A DNA stretch of 64,000 bases. Source: Chitinophaga sp. E66. GTDB taxonomy: Bacteria > Bacteroidota > Bacteroidia > Chitinophagales > Chitinophagaceae. Positions 52,301 to 63,531 of the stretch are shown one piece after another. Made by a program: the position numbers and the translations under genes. Below the pieces are notes generated by a model. That model was not told the origin of the DNA and did not search any database. It saw only the letters and a program-made list of their open reading frames with translations. The stretch spans positions 6,109,001 through 6,173,000 of the forward strand of contig CP079103.1 of assembly GCA_019285755.1 (NCBI GenBank), given 5' to 3'. The first letter of the stretch is position 1, and the number at the start of each line of letters is the position of its first letter.

Positions 52301-53881
52301 CTATTCGGCTTCTCCGCCTGCTGTTTTCAACCGTAGTTTTTCCTCTTCCAGGTCCAGGAGCCCCTGGTATTTCCGGATAACGCCTTCGTCGGTGCTGTAC
52401 GAGGATGCGTTAAGCGCCTGTAGGTATAACCTTTGTTCGTCGAGCAGTTCGAGGGCTACTTTGCGGTATAAGACGTGGTCCCCTTCGGTCACGTTGCCCC
52501 GGGCATCTTCTTCGGCTACATACCGGGCGCGTAATTGTTGCAGGGGAACGTTGGAGGTCAGTTCGGCGCCATAGCGTTCATCCAGGTAACGGACGCTGAG
52601 GTGTGCCAGCTTTTCCCGGACCTCATGGTCCTGTTCTTCAACCGGCGCCGGGTGGTCGGCGTCTTCCATGTCGAGTTTGTTCACCAGCCAGGGCAGGGTC
52701 AGTCCCTGTACGATGAGTGTTAGCAGGATAACGGTAAATGTAATGAAGAGAATAAGGTTGCGTTGGGGGTATTCCAATGGTATGGATAGTGCGGCGGCCA
52801 GCGATACCACGCCCCGCATGCCCGCCCAGCCAAATATAAGGGGCCCTTTCCAGCCCGGACTGGGGTCGGCGGTGGTAATAAACCGGCTGATAAATACAGT
52901 AAACACCGAAGCGAAGTAAGTGCAGGCCAGCCTGGTAAGGATCAGTACGAGGGTTATCAATACGCCGTAGCCGGTTGCGCTGGCCAGTGATACCGGACCA
53001 AGCTCACGGACGATCACCGGCATTTCCAGGCCTATCAGCAGGAATACCAACCCATTCAGGATGAATGCAAGTGCGCTCCAGACCGATGAGCCCCTCAGCC
53101 GGCTGCTGGCCGAAAGGAATTTGTGACTGCGGTAGGAAAGGAAAAGCCCTCCGCTGACAACCGCCAGCACACCGGAGAAGTGCATCATTTCCGCGGTGAT
53201 ATACATGACATAAGGGGCGGTGAGGGTAAGAACGGTATCCGAGTTCGCGGAAGTTGGCAGCTTGCGGTGGAGATAGTAATAAACGACTGCCACTGCGAGG
53301 CCGACCGCTATCCCCATAAAGATAACGGAGACGAAGCTTAATGCGGCTTCCTGGAATACGAAGCGGCCGCTGTCTACAGCGATCAGCGCAAACCGGAAAA
53401 CGATAAGGCTGGATGCGTCATTCAAAAGGCTCTCGCCTTCAATTATGGCAGACAGCCGCTTGGGGACTTTCACGTTCTTTAATACCGAAGTAGCACTTAC
53501 GGCATCAGGTGGAGATACGATCCCGCCTAACAAAAAGCCCAGCGCCATAGTGAACCCGGGAATAAGGGAACTGCTGACCCAGGCCACCACCAGCGAGGTT
53601 ACGATCACCATGATAAAAGCGAACGAGCCGATAACGCGGCGCCAGCGCCAGAGATCTTTCCAGGAAGTGTACCAGGCTGCTTCATATAATAGCGGAGGAA
53701 GGAATATGACAAAGATGTAATTGGGGTTGATGGTGATAGCCGGCATACCCGGGATTGCGCATAGCGCCAGGCCGCCCAGCAGCAGGACGATAGGGTAGGC
53801 TATCCGGATTTTGCGCGCCAGCATGGTGAGCAGCTGGATGAAAACGACGAGAATGATGAATAGAAGAAACTGATGCTCCAT
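52301..53881 (-). CDS. CPA1-family Na+/H+ antiporter (NhaP/YjcE-like)
   Basis: 526 residues, frame intact. Twelve or so membrane helices with the CPA1 motifs: FLPPLLYEAAWY, LLGGIVSPPDAVSATSVLKN, IIEGESLLNDASSLIVFRFA (catalytic ND) and FGWAGMRGVVSLAAALSIPL. A cytoplasmic tail of about 125 residues (EKLAHLSVRYLDERYGAELT, RKVALELLDEQRLYLQAL) follows, as in bacterial CPA1 members that regulate pH or Na+. It is the longest uninterrupted frame in the window and is transcribed separately from the downstream hypothetical gene by about 150 bases. Confidence 0.93.
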   Translation of the reverse strand: MEHQFLLFIILVVFIQLLTMLARKIRIAYPIVLLLGGLALCAIPGMPAITINPNYIFVIFLPPLLYEAAWYTSWKDLWRWRRVIGSFAFIMVIVTSLVVAWVSSSLIPGFTMALGFLLGGIVSPPDAVSATSVLKNVKVPKRLSAIIEGESLLNDASSLIVFRFALIAVDSGRFVFQEAALSFVSVIFMGIAVGLAVAVVYYYLHRKLPTSANSDTVLTLTAPYVMYITAEMMHFSGVLAVVSGGLFLSYRSHKFLSASSRLRGSSVWSALAFILNGLVFLLIGLEMPVIVRELGPVSLASATGYGVLITLVLILTRLACTYFASVFTVFISRFITTADPSPGWKGPLIFGWAGMRGVVSLAAALSIPLEYPQRNLILFITFTVILLTLIVQGLTLPWLVNKLDMEDADHPAPVEEQDHEVREKLAHLSVRYLDERYGAELTSNVPLQQLRARYVAEEDARGNVTEGDHVLYRKVALELLDEQRLYLQALNASSYSTDEGVIRKYQGLLDLEEEKLRLKTAGGEAE

Positions 53882-53890
53882 AGTTTGATG

Positions 53891-54448
53891 CTAGAGGTTT
53901 TCCGGCCTGAATTTTTCAGGCCGGGCGATGTTGCGGCCCGATTCCATGAACACGCCATCGCCCCGGTAGTGTATGGTGCGTGGGAACTGGGCCACACGAC
54001 GGCCTGCGCCTTTGTCACTTCCAAAATAAAGAAATTATACTTTGCCAGCATTTTCCTGTCGGCAACCCGGCACTCGAAATTTGCGTAACATTCCTGGATA
54101 AAAGGGGCGGACACGGTTTCGGACTCCCTGAGGTCAACCCGAACTTTTTGAATTTGTCGAGCCGGGGCCGGAGGTGTTCCCGATACCGATAATTGTATCG
54201 ATCATATCTGCCGTTGGGATATTGATGACGCACTCACCACTTTTCTCTATCAAATGATAGCTGTGATTTGCTGCGGTAATCATACAGCCGATCAGGGAAG
54301 GTGAAAACTCCATGACGCAATGCCATCCCATGGTCATGATATTATTCCTGTTTTGCCAGCGGGAGCTGACCAGTACGATAGAGCCTGGTTCCAGCAGGCG
54401 CCGGATCTCAGATACCGGCATCTCCTCTTTCCTGTAAATGCGCTTCAT
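53891..54448 (-). CDS. Flavin reductase family protein (DIM6/NTAB)
   Basis: FMN-binding split barrel of about 186 residues: GSIVLVSSRWQNRNNIMTMG, WHCVMEFSPSLIGCMITAAN, ESGRNIARPEKFRPENL at the end. Frames break near 54165 and 53995; the corrected middle reads NVTQISSAGLPTG in an alternative frame or ECYANFECRVADRKMLAKYN in the likely one. Such proteins reduce free flavin or act as FMN-dependent reductases. The end lies ten bases before the antiporter start. Confidence 0.82.
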
Positions 54449-55131
54449 GATTGGATTTTACTATTGAAACAGTCGCCGGCAGGATCGGGTTGCCAGGGCC
54501 AAAATATTTTTGAAAACGGATGGTACCAAACAATGAGTGGCCCGTCTCCTCCTAAGCGGCCGCCACGCGGTCGCCAATTTTCAGTGCTATGTTTATAAAT
54601 TCCGGCAGAAGATTTTATTACAGTGCTTGGAATTGATTAAAAGATCATGTACTTTTATTAAATACTAATATTATTTGAACGAGAAGAATTCCACCGTTAC
54701 TGGAAACGCATGAAACTCATGCTTTAACCCTCCGCCATTCTATCCAGCAACGAACCTGGGATTGAGAAATTTATCAGGTTAGATTAAATGTCCATCACGT
54801 AAAAATCAAGTTATGGGAACCGGCACTAATAAGAGAACCAAAAATCAAAATCGATATAGTTGAACCACGTTAGTTCAATCCTAATTTTTAATAGTCCATT
54901 CTAAACCTACGACGGGCCCCGTATCTGCAGACGCATGCCTGTTCGTAACCGGATGTAGACGGTTGTGCCGTTTGCGCGGTATTTTTTCACCTTTAAAATC
55001 CATGTTATGACAGATAAATAGGAATCCACCTAAAACCGGCAATATGGGAGTATTGCCGGCAGGCAAGGCTGGGAGAAGCTTTGCCGAGATACAGTTCAAA
55101 AATCTTCGCTGAACTATAACGCATCAAAAAT
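54449..55131. other. Upstream region of susC
   Basis: About 680 bases, A+T-rich in the middle. TTGAAC and GTTCAA form an inverted repeat with a seven-base spacer (54860-54878). A hairpin CCGGCAATA/TATTGCCGG lies at 55036-55059, followed on the minus strand by TTTT. No gene is supported; a 72-residue reverse frame here lacks coding character. Confidence 0.4.
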
Positions 55132-58100
55132 ATGAAAAAAAAAAGAGGAATATTGCTTTTTTGACAAAAGCGATAAGCGGAACCTTTTTCCTTATCACCA
55201 CCCTTTCCGGTCCCCTATCCGTTCACGCTTCCAGCGCCTCCGGCCTGTATTTTCAACAGGTCCAAACCGTTAAAGGCAAAATTATTGGTGAACAAGACAA
55301 GCAGCCGATTCCTGGCGCTGCCGTGCAAATCAAAGGCACCAGCAAAGGCACCGTCACTAACGAAAATGGCGAATTCGCCATTCAGGCTAAACCAGGTGAT
55401 GTATTGATCATTTCCAGCATTGGCTTCACCGGACAGGAAATCACCGTTGAAGCAGGTAAATCTTATGACATCGTGCTCGCCTTCGCCAACACTTCCCTCA
55501 ACGAAGTGGTGGTAACGGGTTATGGAACGCAACGTGTTAAAGACCTAACCGGCGCGGTAGCCGTTGTGAACGTAAACCAAATGAAACAGCAACCGGTAGC
55601 CAGCCCCGTGGAGTCCCTCCAGGGTAAAGCCACCGGCGTACAGATCATCAGCGACGGCGCCCCGGTGCTACGCCCCAGATCCGTATCCGCGGTTTCTCTA
55701 CTATCAACAACAACGATCCCCTCTTCGTAATCGATGGTGTGCCTTATGAAGGTAAACTGTCCTGGCTCGATCAGAACGATATCGAAACCATGCAGGTACT
55801 GAAGGATGCATCGTCAGCCTCCATCTACGGCGCCCGCGCCAACAACGGGTTGTGATCATCACCACCCGCCAGGGTGTGAAAGGTCCGCCGAAAGTGACCC
55901 TCAGCTCCTACTATGGTATCCAGTCGCCCAACCGTAATGCATTCCCGAAAATGATGAACCCGCAACAATATGCGGAGTATCTTTTCGAAGCATACCGGAA
56001 TTCTGGCCAGACGCCTGGCCTGGCAGAAACGACTGGCAGTAACTACGGCCCTGGTCCTAACCCAAGCTTACCGGAATATCTTCTGGCCGGTAAGGTGACA
56101 GGGCAAAATATTACCCCGGCTGATGCTGATCCGTCTAAATATAATTACAGCCGTTCGGGTTCAACATTCTACCAGATTACCAAAGCCAATCAGCAAGGTA
56201 CCGACTGGTTCCGCGAAATTACCGAGAACGCTCCCATCCGCAACGTACAGCTGGGTGTGAACGGCGGCGGTGAGAACGCAACTTACGCCATTGGCGCCGG
56301 TTACCTGGGTCAGGATGGTACGGTTAAGCATACAGGCTATAACCGGTATAATGTCGGGCCAATACCAGGTTCTCGGCATTTAATAATCATTTCCGCTTCG
56401 GCGAAAATATCCAATATAGCTACGAAGAATTTGTGGGCGTGGGAGTGAACCCTAACGTCTCCGGCGACTATCAGGGAGAAGGTAGTGCCTTCGGGTTTGC
56501 ATACCGCATCCCCGTAATTATTCCCGTTTATGATATTATGGGCAACTTCGCCGGTAGCCGTGGCGATAAACTGGGTAACGCCCAGAATCCCCTGGCAATG
56601 CTTTACCGCGCAAAAGACAATACGCAGAAAAGAAACTTCTTCTTTGGTAACGTGTTCGGTGAAGTAGACCTGGTGAAAGGGCTCGTCGCTAAATCTTCGT
56701 TCGGTATCCGCTATGAAAACTACAGCGGGATCTCCTACAACTATCCCAACCTGGAATTCTCCGAAGGCAGTGAGGCCAACGGTATGTCTGAAAACCAGGG
56801 CTTCAACAACGAATGGACTGGACCAATACCCTGACCTATAAATGGGAGCAGGCCAATGTACATTCATTGACGGTACTCGCCGGTACGGAAGCATTCCAGT
56901 CGCGCAACCGTTTCTTGTCTGCAGGACGTAATGACTTCTTCCTGCTCGGTCTGCCTGATTATTACTACCTGCCTGCCGGTGCTTCGAATATCAATAACAG
57001 TTCCAGCGGCGGCGTAGGTTCTCTGTTCTCCATCTTCGGCCGTGCCGATTATTCTTACCTCGACCGTTACCTGGTGAGCCTCACCGTGCGTAGGGATGGC
57101 TCTTCCAACTTCGGTAGCAACAACCGTTATGGTACCTTCCCTGCAGGTTCAGTGGCCTGGCGTCTTTCTGAGGAAAGCTTCATGAAAGGCAGCTCCTTCT
57201 TCACCGATCTGAAACTCCGCGCCGGTTACGGTGTAACTGGTAACCAGCGTATCCCCGCTTTCCAGTACATCGACCGGTATGAGAGCCTTATCGCAAATGC
57301 CTTCTACCCTTACAGCGGTGGTGCTGTTGTACCCGGCGTATGGCAAAAAGCATATAAGAACGAAGACGTGAAATGGGAAGAGCTGAAGTCCTTCAACGTA
57401 GGTCTGGACTTTACCCTGTTGGGTGGTGAGATCGACGGCGCCATCGACTGGTATAGCCGTAAAACTACGGACATGCTGTACCCGGTTCCGTTGCCTTCAG
57501 CAGCCATCGGTATGGGCGCCGCTCCTTTCGTAAACGTGGGAGACATGAAGAACTCCGGTATCGAGTTGGGCGTGGGTTACCATTATGGACATCGTGAAGA
57601 CAAAGCCTTCAAGCTGGACTTAAACGCGAACATTTCCCGCAACGTCAATGAAGTGGTGCAACTGGCTCCTTCCGTTAAGGAACAGATTTATGGTACTTTC
57701 CGCAGCCTTCAGACCACTATCCTCCGCCCGGGTGAGCCCTTCGGTTCATTCTTCGGCTACAAATGGGATGGTGTATACCAAAGCGCGGAAGACCTCGCCA
57801 AGAGCCCTAAATACAGCGGCGCACGCGTGGGCGGTCCCAAATACGTGGATGTGACCGGTGACGGACAAATCACCCCGGATGACCGTACTATTATCGGCAA
57901 TCCCCACCCCGATTTCCTGTATAGCTTCGGCATCAATGCCAAATACAAGAACTGGGACCTGTCCATGTTTTTCAACGGCTCTCAAGGCAACGACCTGTAT
58001 GAAGCAACCCGTTATTTTACCGACTTTAGCACGTTCGATGGTACTGCCAGCGTTCGCATGCTCGACCGTTGGTCTGCTTCCAACACCAGCTCCAAAATCC

Positions 58101-58408
58101 ACACGCCGAACAGAAAGGCGTCTGACTATGAACTGGCGTCTTCCGGATACTACGTGCAGGATGGTAGCTACTTCCGCATGAAGAACCTCCGGGTAGGCTA
58201 CAACTTCAAAGTAGACAATTGGTTTAAAGGAAACATGCGGTCGCTGCGCGTATATCTCGGCGCTTCCAACCTGTTTACCCTCACCAAATACACCGGCCTG
58301 GATCCTGAAGTGAGCCAGACCAACTCTACTTTCTCCGCGCTGGGTGTAGATTTCGGTGTATATCCCGTGGCCAGACAGTTTTTATTCGGTTTCAGTGCAG
58401 GTTTCTAA
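55132..58408 (+). CDS. SusC/RagA family TonB-linked outer membrane transporter
   Basis: About 1,095 residues. A signal segment (after the Lys-rich start, ISGTFFLITTLSGPLSVHAS) precedes a CarboxypepD_reg-like domain (VKGKIIGEQDKQPIPGAAVQ), the TonB-box-like LNEVVVTGYGTQ, a plug (RIRGFSTINNNDPLFVIDGV, VLKDASSASIYGARANNG) and the 22-strand barrel ending FLFGFSAGF. VTGDGQITPDDRTIIGNPHP is a typical SusC signature. Frames break near 55160, 55665, 55850, 56365 and 56815. It imports an oligomer bound by its SusD partner. The substrate cannot be told because no hydrolase is linked. Confidence 0.94.
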
Positions 58409-58425
58409 TCTAAAAGTATTTGAAC

Positions 58426-60125
58426 ATGAAAAGGATTCATAGCATCATATTAGTGGCGTTCGCTTCAGTACTGGGCTCCTGCGGCTCCGATTTCCTGGAA
58501 AAGAACCCACAGGGCGAACTGACCAGGATCAGATCACATCCGCCAGGGTGTGGAAGGTATGCTGACGGGCGCTTACGGTCTGGTAAACGGAAACGTTAAC
58601 GGTACCTGGGGCAACTATTCCTCCGCCCCCAGCCAGTGGCTGTTTGGCGAGGTAGGCGCCGATAATGCCCATAAGGGCAGTAACAATGGTGACCAGCCCA
58701 ACATGAACCAGGTAGAGCTCCACGATGTATCTACTACCAACGATAACACGGAAATCATGTGGAACCGGTACTACGAAGGCATTGCCCGTTGCAATAATAC
58801 ACTACGGCTGCTGAAGGTGGTACAGGGTGGTTCCGGCGACAAGCTTTCCGATACCAGGGGCTAAAGTGGAGGCGGAAGCCCGTTTCCTTCGTGGCCACTA
58901 TTATTTCTTCCTGCAGCGGGTGTTCTCGAAAATTCCATACGTGGATGAGAATATGTCGCCCGATGACGCGGCTAAAGTGAAAAACGAAGGCGCGGTTTGG
59001 GCGAAGATTGAAGCAGATTTCAAATTCGCCGTCGACAATCTGCCCGCTACGTTTCCTGAAGCTGGCCGCGCCAATAAGATAGCAGCGCAGGCTTATCTGG
59101 GCAAATTGTACTTATATCAGAAGAAGTTCGCGGAAGCGCTCCGTTATTCACGGCGGTTATTGCTGCACGTGTTGACCTGGAGAACATTCCTTCGAAAACA
59201 ACTTCAATACGGCTACAGAAAACGGACCTGAGTCCATTTTTGCCGCGCAGCATGCCATCAATCCTGATGGTAGCGGTGATAACGCCAACGTGGGTGACAT
59301 GCTTGGCGGGTTCTACGGTTCCGCACCGGTATCCTGCTGTGGTTTTTACCAGCCCTCTTTCGACCTGGTAAACTCATACAGGGTAACCGCGGCTGGTTTG
59401 CCAATGCTAGATGGCAGCTATCGTACGAATCCTTACCTGTCCGACTTCGGGCTTACCGGAGCGGCCAAGACCAATTACCAGGTGAATCAATCCTGGGCCT
59501 TTGATCCCCGCCTCGATTATACCGTTGGCCGTCGTGGCGTACCTTACCGCGATTGGGGTACAATGGCCGGCGACGCCTGGATCCGGGACCCGGCATATGC
59601 CGGACCTTTCGTAGGCGTAAAGCACATGGTTGACGCTGTTGTACGTGCAACGCAAACCGTTGCCGGCGGTAACTATATTACCGGGCTGAACGTAAACATC
59701 ATCCGCCTGGCAGACGTGTACCTGATGGCAGCGGAATGTTATGTGGAGGCGAATAACCTCGACGCGGCACGAGCCCTGGTTAATAAGGTGCGTGCAAGGG
59801 CCGCCAAATTAGAAGGCAGACAAGTGAATGGCACGCCAGCGGCAGCTTACAACGTGAAGCCCTATGCTGCGTTTGCCAGCCAGGACTATGCCCGCAATGC
59901 GGTTCGCTTTGAGCGGAGGCTGGAACTGGCCCTGGAAGGCCATCGCTTCTATGATCTCGTAAGATGGGGAATCGCCAAGACAACCATCGAGAGCTATTCC
60001 GGATTTGAAGGCCAGATTCTGTCTTCTTTCCAGAATATCACATTCGACGAAACCAAAGACGCGACCTTCCCGATTCCGCAACAGCAGATCGACCGGAGCC
60101 AGGAGCGCTCACGCAGACTCACTAA
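58426..60125 (+). CDS. SusD/RagB family nutrient-binding lipoprotein
   Basis: A lipoprotein signal (IHSIILVAFASVLGSCGSDF, lipobox LGSC) is followed by the SusD helical scaffold: VEAEARFLRGHYYFFLQRVF, IAAQAYLGKLYLYQKKFAEA, NIIRLADVYLMAAECYVEAN and FERRLELALEGHRFYDLVRW. About 567 residues. Frames break near 58525, 58850, around 59145-59215, and 60100; after the last correction the end is QQQIDRSQGALTQTH, the usual short SusD tail. It starts 17 bases after susC. Confidence 0.92.
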
Positions 60126-60151
60126 GCCTATATTCCTTTGTCATAACCCAC

Positions 60152-60182
60152 ACGGCGCCTGTTGCAGACGGGCGCCGTTTTT
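60152..60182 (+). terminator. Intrinsic terminator of the susCD operon
   Basis: ACGGCGCC (60152-60159) pairs with GGCGCCGT (60171-60178), followed by five T. It lies 26 bases after the susD stop. Confidence 0.85.
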
Positions 60183-60183
60183 G

Positions 60184-60222
60184 AAACCGAAAGGGCGCTT
60201 TAACTAAGCGCCCTTTCGGTTT
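60184..60222. terminator. Bidirectional terminator with a perfect 17-base-pair stem
   Basis: AAACCGAAAGGGCGCTT (60184-60200) pairs perfectly with 60206-60222 around a five-base loop. A-rich and T-rich flanks serve both susD and the convergent RDD gene. Confidence 0.85.
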
Positions 60223-60252
60223 ATAGAAAATGTTTGCCGGATCAGATTTCCG

Positions 60253-60724
60253 TCAGGGCGGAGGTATCGCTGCGTTTTCGTCTATGACATACGTGTCGGT
60301 CCATTTATCATGCCAGGGCGTACACGGGTTGCCTAATCCGCTCAGCTCATTGAAAGGAACCATGCGGCAAAGGCCGCGTTTGAATGCCGTTCCGAAATCC
60401 AACGCGCTGCCGTCTGTTTTCACGGCACGGGTACCGGTAATGAGCTTGCCAAGCGACTTTTTCTTTGCATACACCTTCGGTCAATCCCAGCAGCAAGCCA
60501 TACAGCGCCATTGAAATCAACCTTTCGATTAGTGTGTTGACGGCGGTGTCTTCGTAATCAAGTATGTACTGGTCAAATACCAGGGCGAGAACAACGCCTA
60601 TCAGAAAAGTAAATGCGTAAAAAACTGCCATGTCGATCAGGTAATTGGCGAGCCGTTTTCCACTGGACGCCTGGGTTAATACCACTTCGGCAGGAAGAAA
60701 GTTTTCTTCGGTATGGGTATACAT
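60253..60724 (-). CDS. RDD family membrane protein
   Basis: About 157 residues. The N-terminal helix ASSGKRLANYLIDMAVFYAF carries the R and D of the RDD motif; a second helix follows (FTFLIGVVLALVFDQYI), then a third (LISMALYGLLLGLTEGV) leading into KKSLGKLITGTRAVKTDGSA, a standard RDD pattern. One frame break near 60475. The Met at 60724 is chosen; 60745 is in frame. The function is unknown. Confidence 0.83.
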
Positions 60725-60795
60725 GGGTAAGGGATTTGCGTTCAAATATACAAAGAAAACGCCCGCTTTCGGTTTGAAAGCAGGCGTTGATCATT

Positions 60796-60870
60796 TGGTA
60801 GCCTCGACAGGAATCGAACCTGTATCTGGAGCTTCGGAAACTCTTATACTATCCATTGTACTACGAGGCC
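60796..60870 (-). tRNA. tRNA-Arg (anticodon CCG), CCA encoded
   Basis: The minus strand folds as a cloverleaf: acceptor GGCCTCG with CGAGGCT, D stem GTAC with GTAT, anticodon loop TTCCGAA (anticodon CCG, reading CGG), T arm ACAGG-TTCGATT-CCTGT and discriminator A followed by CCA at 60796-60798. The first anticodon-stem pair is an A-C mismatch. Confidence 0.92.
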
Positions 60871-60923
60871 GGGCCTTTTGAAGGAATGCAATGTAATGGA
60901 AAAATGAATATTTAGGAAGAATT

Positions 60924-61491
60924 TTATAAAGTGCCAATGTTGCTCTTGAAAATACGTACCGCAATAGCCAGCAGGATCACACCAAAGAACTTGCGCAACA
61001 CCATCAGCCCCGCTTTCCCCAAAATGCGCTCGATATAGCTCAGCGAACGCAGCACGACGTAAATGATGATCAGGTTCACTACGATCCCCGCAAGGATGTT
61101 ATAATCCCCGAAATCGGCCTTCAATGACATGATGGTCGTCAGCGTCCCGGACCCGGCGATCAATGGGAACGCAATGGGCACCAGGCTCCCGGTCTTGGTG
61201 TCCTGGTCGCTTTTGAAAACTCAATCCCAGGATCATCTCCAGGCCGATAATGAATATCACAATAGAACCGGCCACGGCGAACGACTGCAGATCCACGCTC
61301 ATCAGGTTCAGAAAAGCTTTTCCGGCCAACAGGAACGCCACCATCAGCACGCCCGAGGCCAATGTCGCTTTTACCGCATTGATCTCCCCGATCTTCTCTT
61401 TCAGGGACAGCAAAACCGGGATAGAGCCCAGGATATCGATCACGGCAAACAGGGTAAAGCTAACGGTAATGATCTGGTCGATACTGAACAT
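60924..61491 (-). CDS. MarC family integral membrane protein
   Basis: About 190 residues with six helices (VSFTLFAVIDILGSIPVLLS, FAVAGSIVIFIIGLEMILGL, ILAGIVVNLIIIYVVLRSLS, LRKFFGVILLAIAVRIFKS). The hallmark PIAFPLIAGSGTLTTIMSLK (PLxxGPG-like) is present. The original link to multiple antibiotic resistance is not supported for the family, and its substrate is unknown. One frame break near 61215. Start at the ATG whose codon is 61491-61489 (MFSIDQIITV). Confidence 0.87.
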
Positions 61492-61598
61492 ATGATGAAA
61501 TTTTGGCAAAAGTAAGGTTTTCTATCACCCGTTATTGCCTTAAAATAGCTAATTTGGCGGGAATTACGAGATTTTCATCCAGGTAAAAACAGTTCGGT

Positions 61599-62182
61599 AT
61601 GCAGGAAGACATCATCATACAAATCAGCAACAAGATCAAGGAGAAACGTAAAGCCAAAGGCATCACGGTACAGGAACTGGCCGATAAGGCCGACGTGAGC
61701 AAAGGCCTCATCTCCCAGATCGAAAACAACCGCACCGTGCCTTCCCTGCTCGTGCTCGTCAATATCATCCGGGCCCTTAACCTGGACATGAACGAGTTCT
61801 TCAACGACATCAACCAGAACAAGCAAGCCGCTAAGGTCCTCGTCATCAAAAAGACCAATACCAGGGCTTCGAAAAAGAAAACGCCAAAGGATTCCTCTAT
61901 AAACGCGTCCTTACCCGCAATATCAAAGGCGGCCCCACAGACATCGTGCTCCTCGAGCTCAAACAAGGCGCCCGCCGCAACCAGATCGTCAAAACCGATG
62001 CCTATGAATATAAATACGTTATCCAGGGCACAGTAGAGTACCTCATCAACAACGAAACCTACATCCTCGAAGCCGGAGACTCCATCTTCTTCGACGGCCG
62101 CCTGGGCCATAAACCCTCCAATGTAGGCGATAACGACGCCCTGCTGCTCGTTATCTATTTCTTCCAGGAAGGAGAAAAATAA
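61599..62182 (+). CDS. XRE-family HTH plus cupin regulator
   Basis: About 195 residues. The N-terminal helix-turn-helix (KAKGITVQELADKADVSKGL, ISQIENNRTVPSLLVLVNII) is joined to a C-terminal cupin (KTDAYEYKYVIQGTVEYLIN, LEAGDSIFFDGRLGHKPSNV). One frame break near 61860. It precedes phnA by about 100 bases on the same strand, so it is the likely regulator of the phosphonate genes; the cupin could sense a phosphonate or intermediate, which is inference from context. Confidence 0.87.
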
Positions 62183-62283
62183 GTTTAACCATACTGAAAC
62201 CCGTTCATAAAAATTTAACAGGTGACTTTGTAAATATTGTTTACTTTTACTACTCAAAAGTTAGCATTTATAAACTCAGTCAC

Positions 62284-63525
62284 ATGGCAATATCTACCAA
62301 CTCCTTTACCGTAAATGGCAAAACCTACACGCCGCCAGCCCGGCCTGTAGTGGTTATCTGCCTCGACGGCTCGGCCGATGAATACCTCGACATCACCCTG
62401 GCACACGACCGCATGCCCAACCTCAAGAAAATGACCCTTTCCGGTTACAGGGGCATGGTGCGCGGGGCTTTACCCTCTTTTACCAATGTGAATAACTCGT
62501 CGATCGTGACAGGCGTGACGCCGGCAGTGCACGGTATCTGCGGTAACTTCTTCTTCGATACCAACCGCCAGGAAGAAGTGATGATGAACTCCGCCGAATA
62601 CCTCCGCTCCGAGACCATCCTCGCAGCCGCCGCTAACGCCGGCCGCAAAGTGGCGGTGGTGACTGCCAGGAAAAACTCCGCGATATCCTCAGCCATAAAA
62701 TGACGGGCATCGCCTTCTCGGCCGAAAAAGCCAACCAGGCCCAGGAGGCCACCCATGGCATCGGCAACGTCGAAACCGTGCTGGGCCTCCCCACTCCCGC
62801 GATCTACAGCGCAGACGCCAGTCTCTTCGTGCTCCGTGCCGGCGTGGCCCTCATCGAAAAAGGAATGGCCGACTTCCTCTACCTCTCGCTGACCGATTAT
62901 ATGCAACACACCTTCGCCCCGAAGAAGGTCCTCGCTGGCGTTCTACGAAGCGATAGACCATGAGCTGGGAAGGCTCCTGGCAGCGGGCGCCGTTATCGGA
63001 GCCACGGCAGACCACGGCATGAATGCCAAGCAGAAAGAAGACGGTACTCCTAATGTATTGTACGTTGAAACCATGCTAACCAAACAGTTCGGCGAAGGTT
63101 TCCGCGTGATCTGCCCCATCACCGATCCGTATGTGAAACATCACGGCGCCCTGGGCTCCTATGTAGCAGTTCACTTACCCGACGGTGTCAGCGAAACGGA
63201 AGTGGCGGCCTGGCTGCAGGCGCAGCCTGGTATCACGGAAGTGCATAACCGCGACATGGCCGTTCGCCTGCTGGAACAACCGGCAGACCGTATCGCCGAT
63301 CTGGTGGTGCTCAGCGCCCGCGACGTAGTAGTGGGCAGAACGCCCGCGCACCACGATCTTTCCGCACTGGATTCCGGTCTCCGCTCTCATGGCGGCCGCT
63401 ATGAGGAAATGGTGCCACTGCTTATTTCGCATCCGCTCAAAACCGCTTACCGCAGCAAGGCCGGCGGCGATCCGCGCAACTTCGACGTATTCGATTTTAC
63501 CTGTAACGGTACTACCCTCAACTAA
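62284..63525 (+). CDS. phnA: Phosphonoacetate hydrolase PhnA
   Basis: Cleaves phosphonoacetate to acetate and phosphate. Alkaline-phosphatase superfamily: VVVICLDGSADEYLD (metal Asp), the nucleophile Thr in ALPSFTNVNNSSIVTG, TPAVHGICGNFF, FLYLSLTDYMQHTFAP (Asp and His), IGATADHGMN (Asp-His) and GLRSHGGRYEEMVPL (His). About 414 residues, the family length. Frames break near 62680 and 62935. The next gene starts six bases after its stop, so they form one operon. Confidence 0.92.
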
Positions 63526-63531
63526 TATCAT

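Noticed and set aside
54881..55099. 72-residue reverse ORF ahead of susC
   Set aside because: Composition is not protein-like and the frame runs through the hairpin at 55036-55059.
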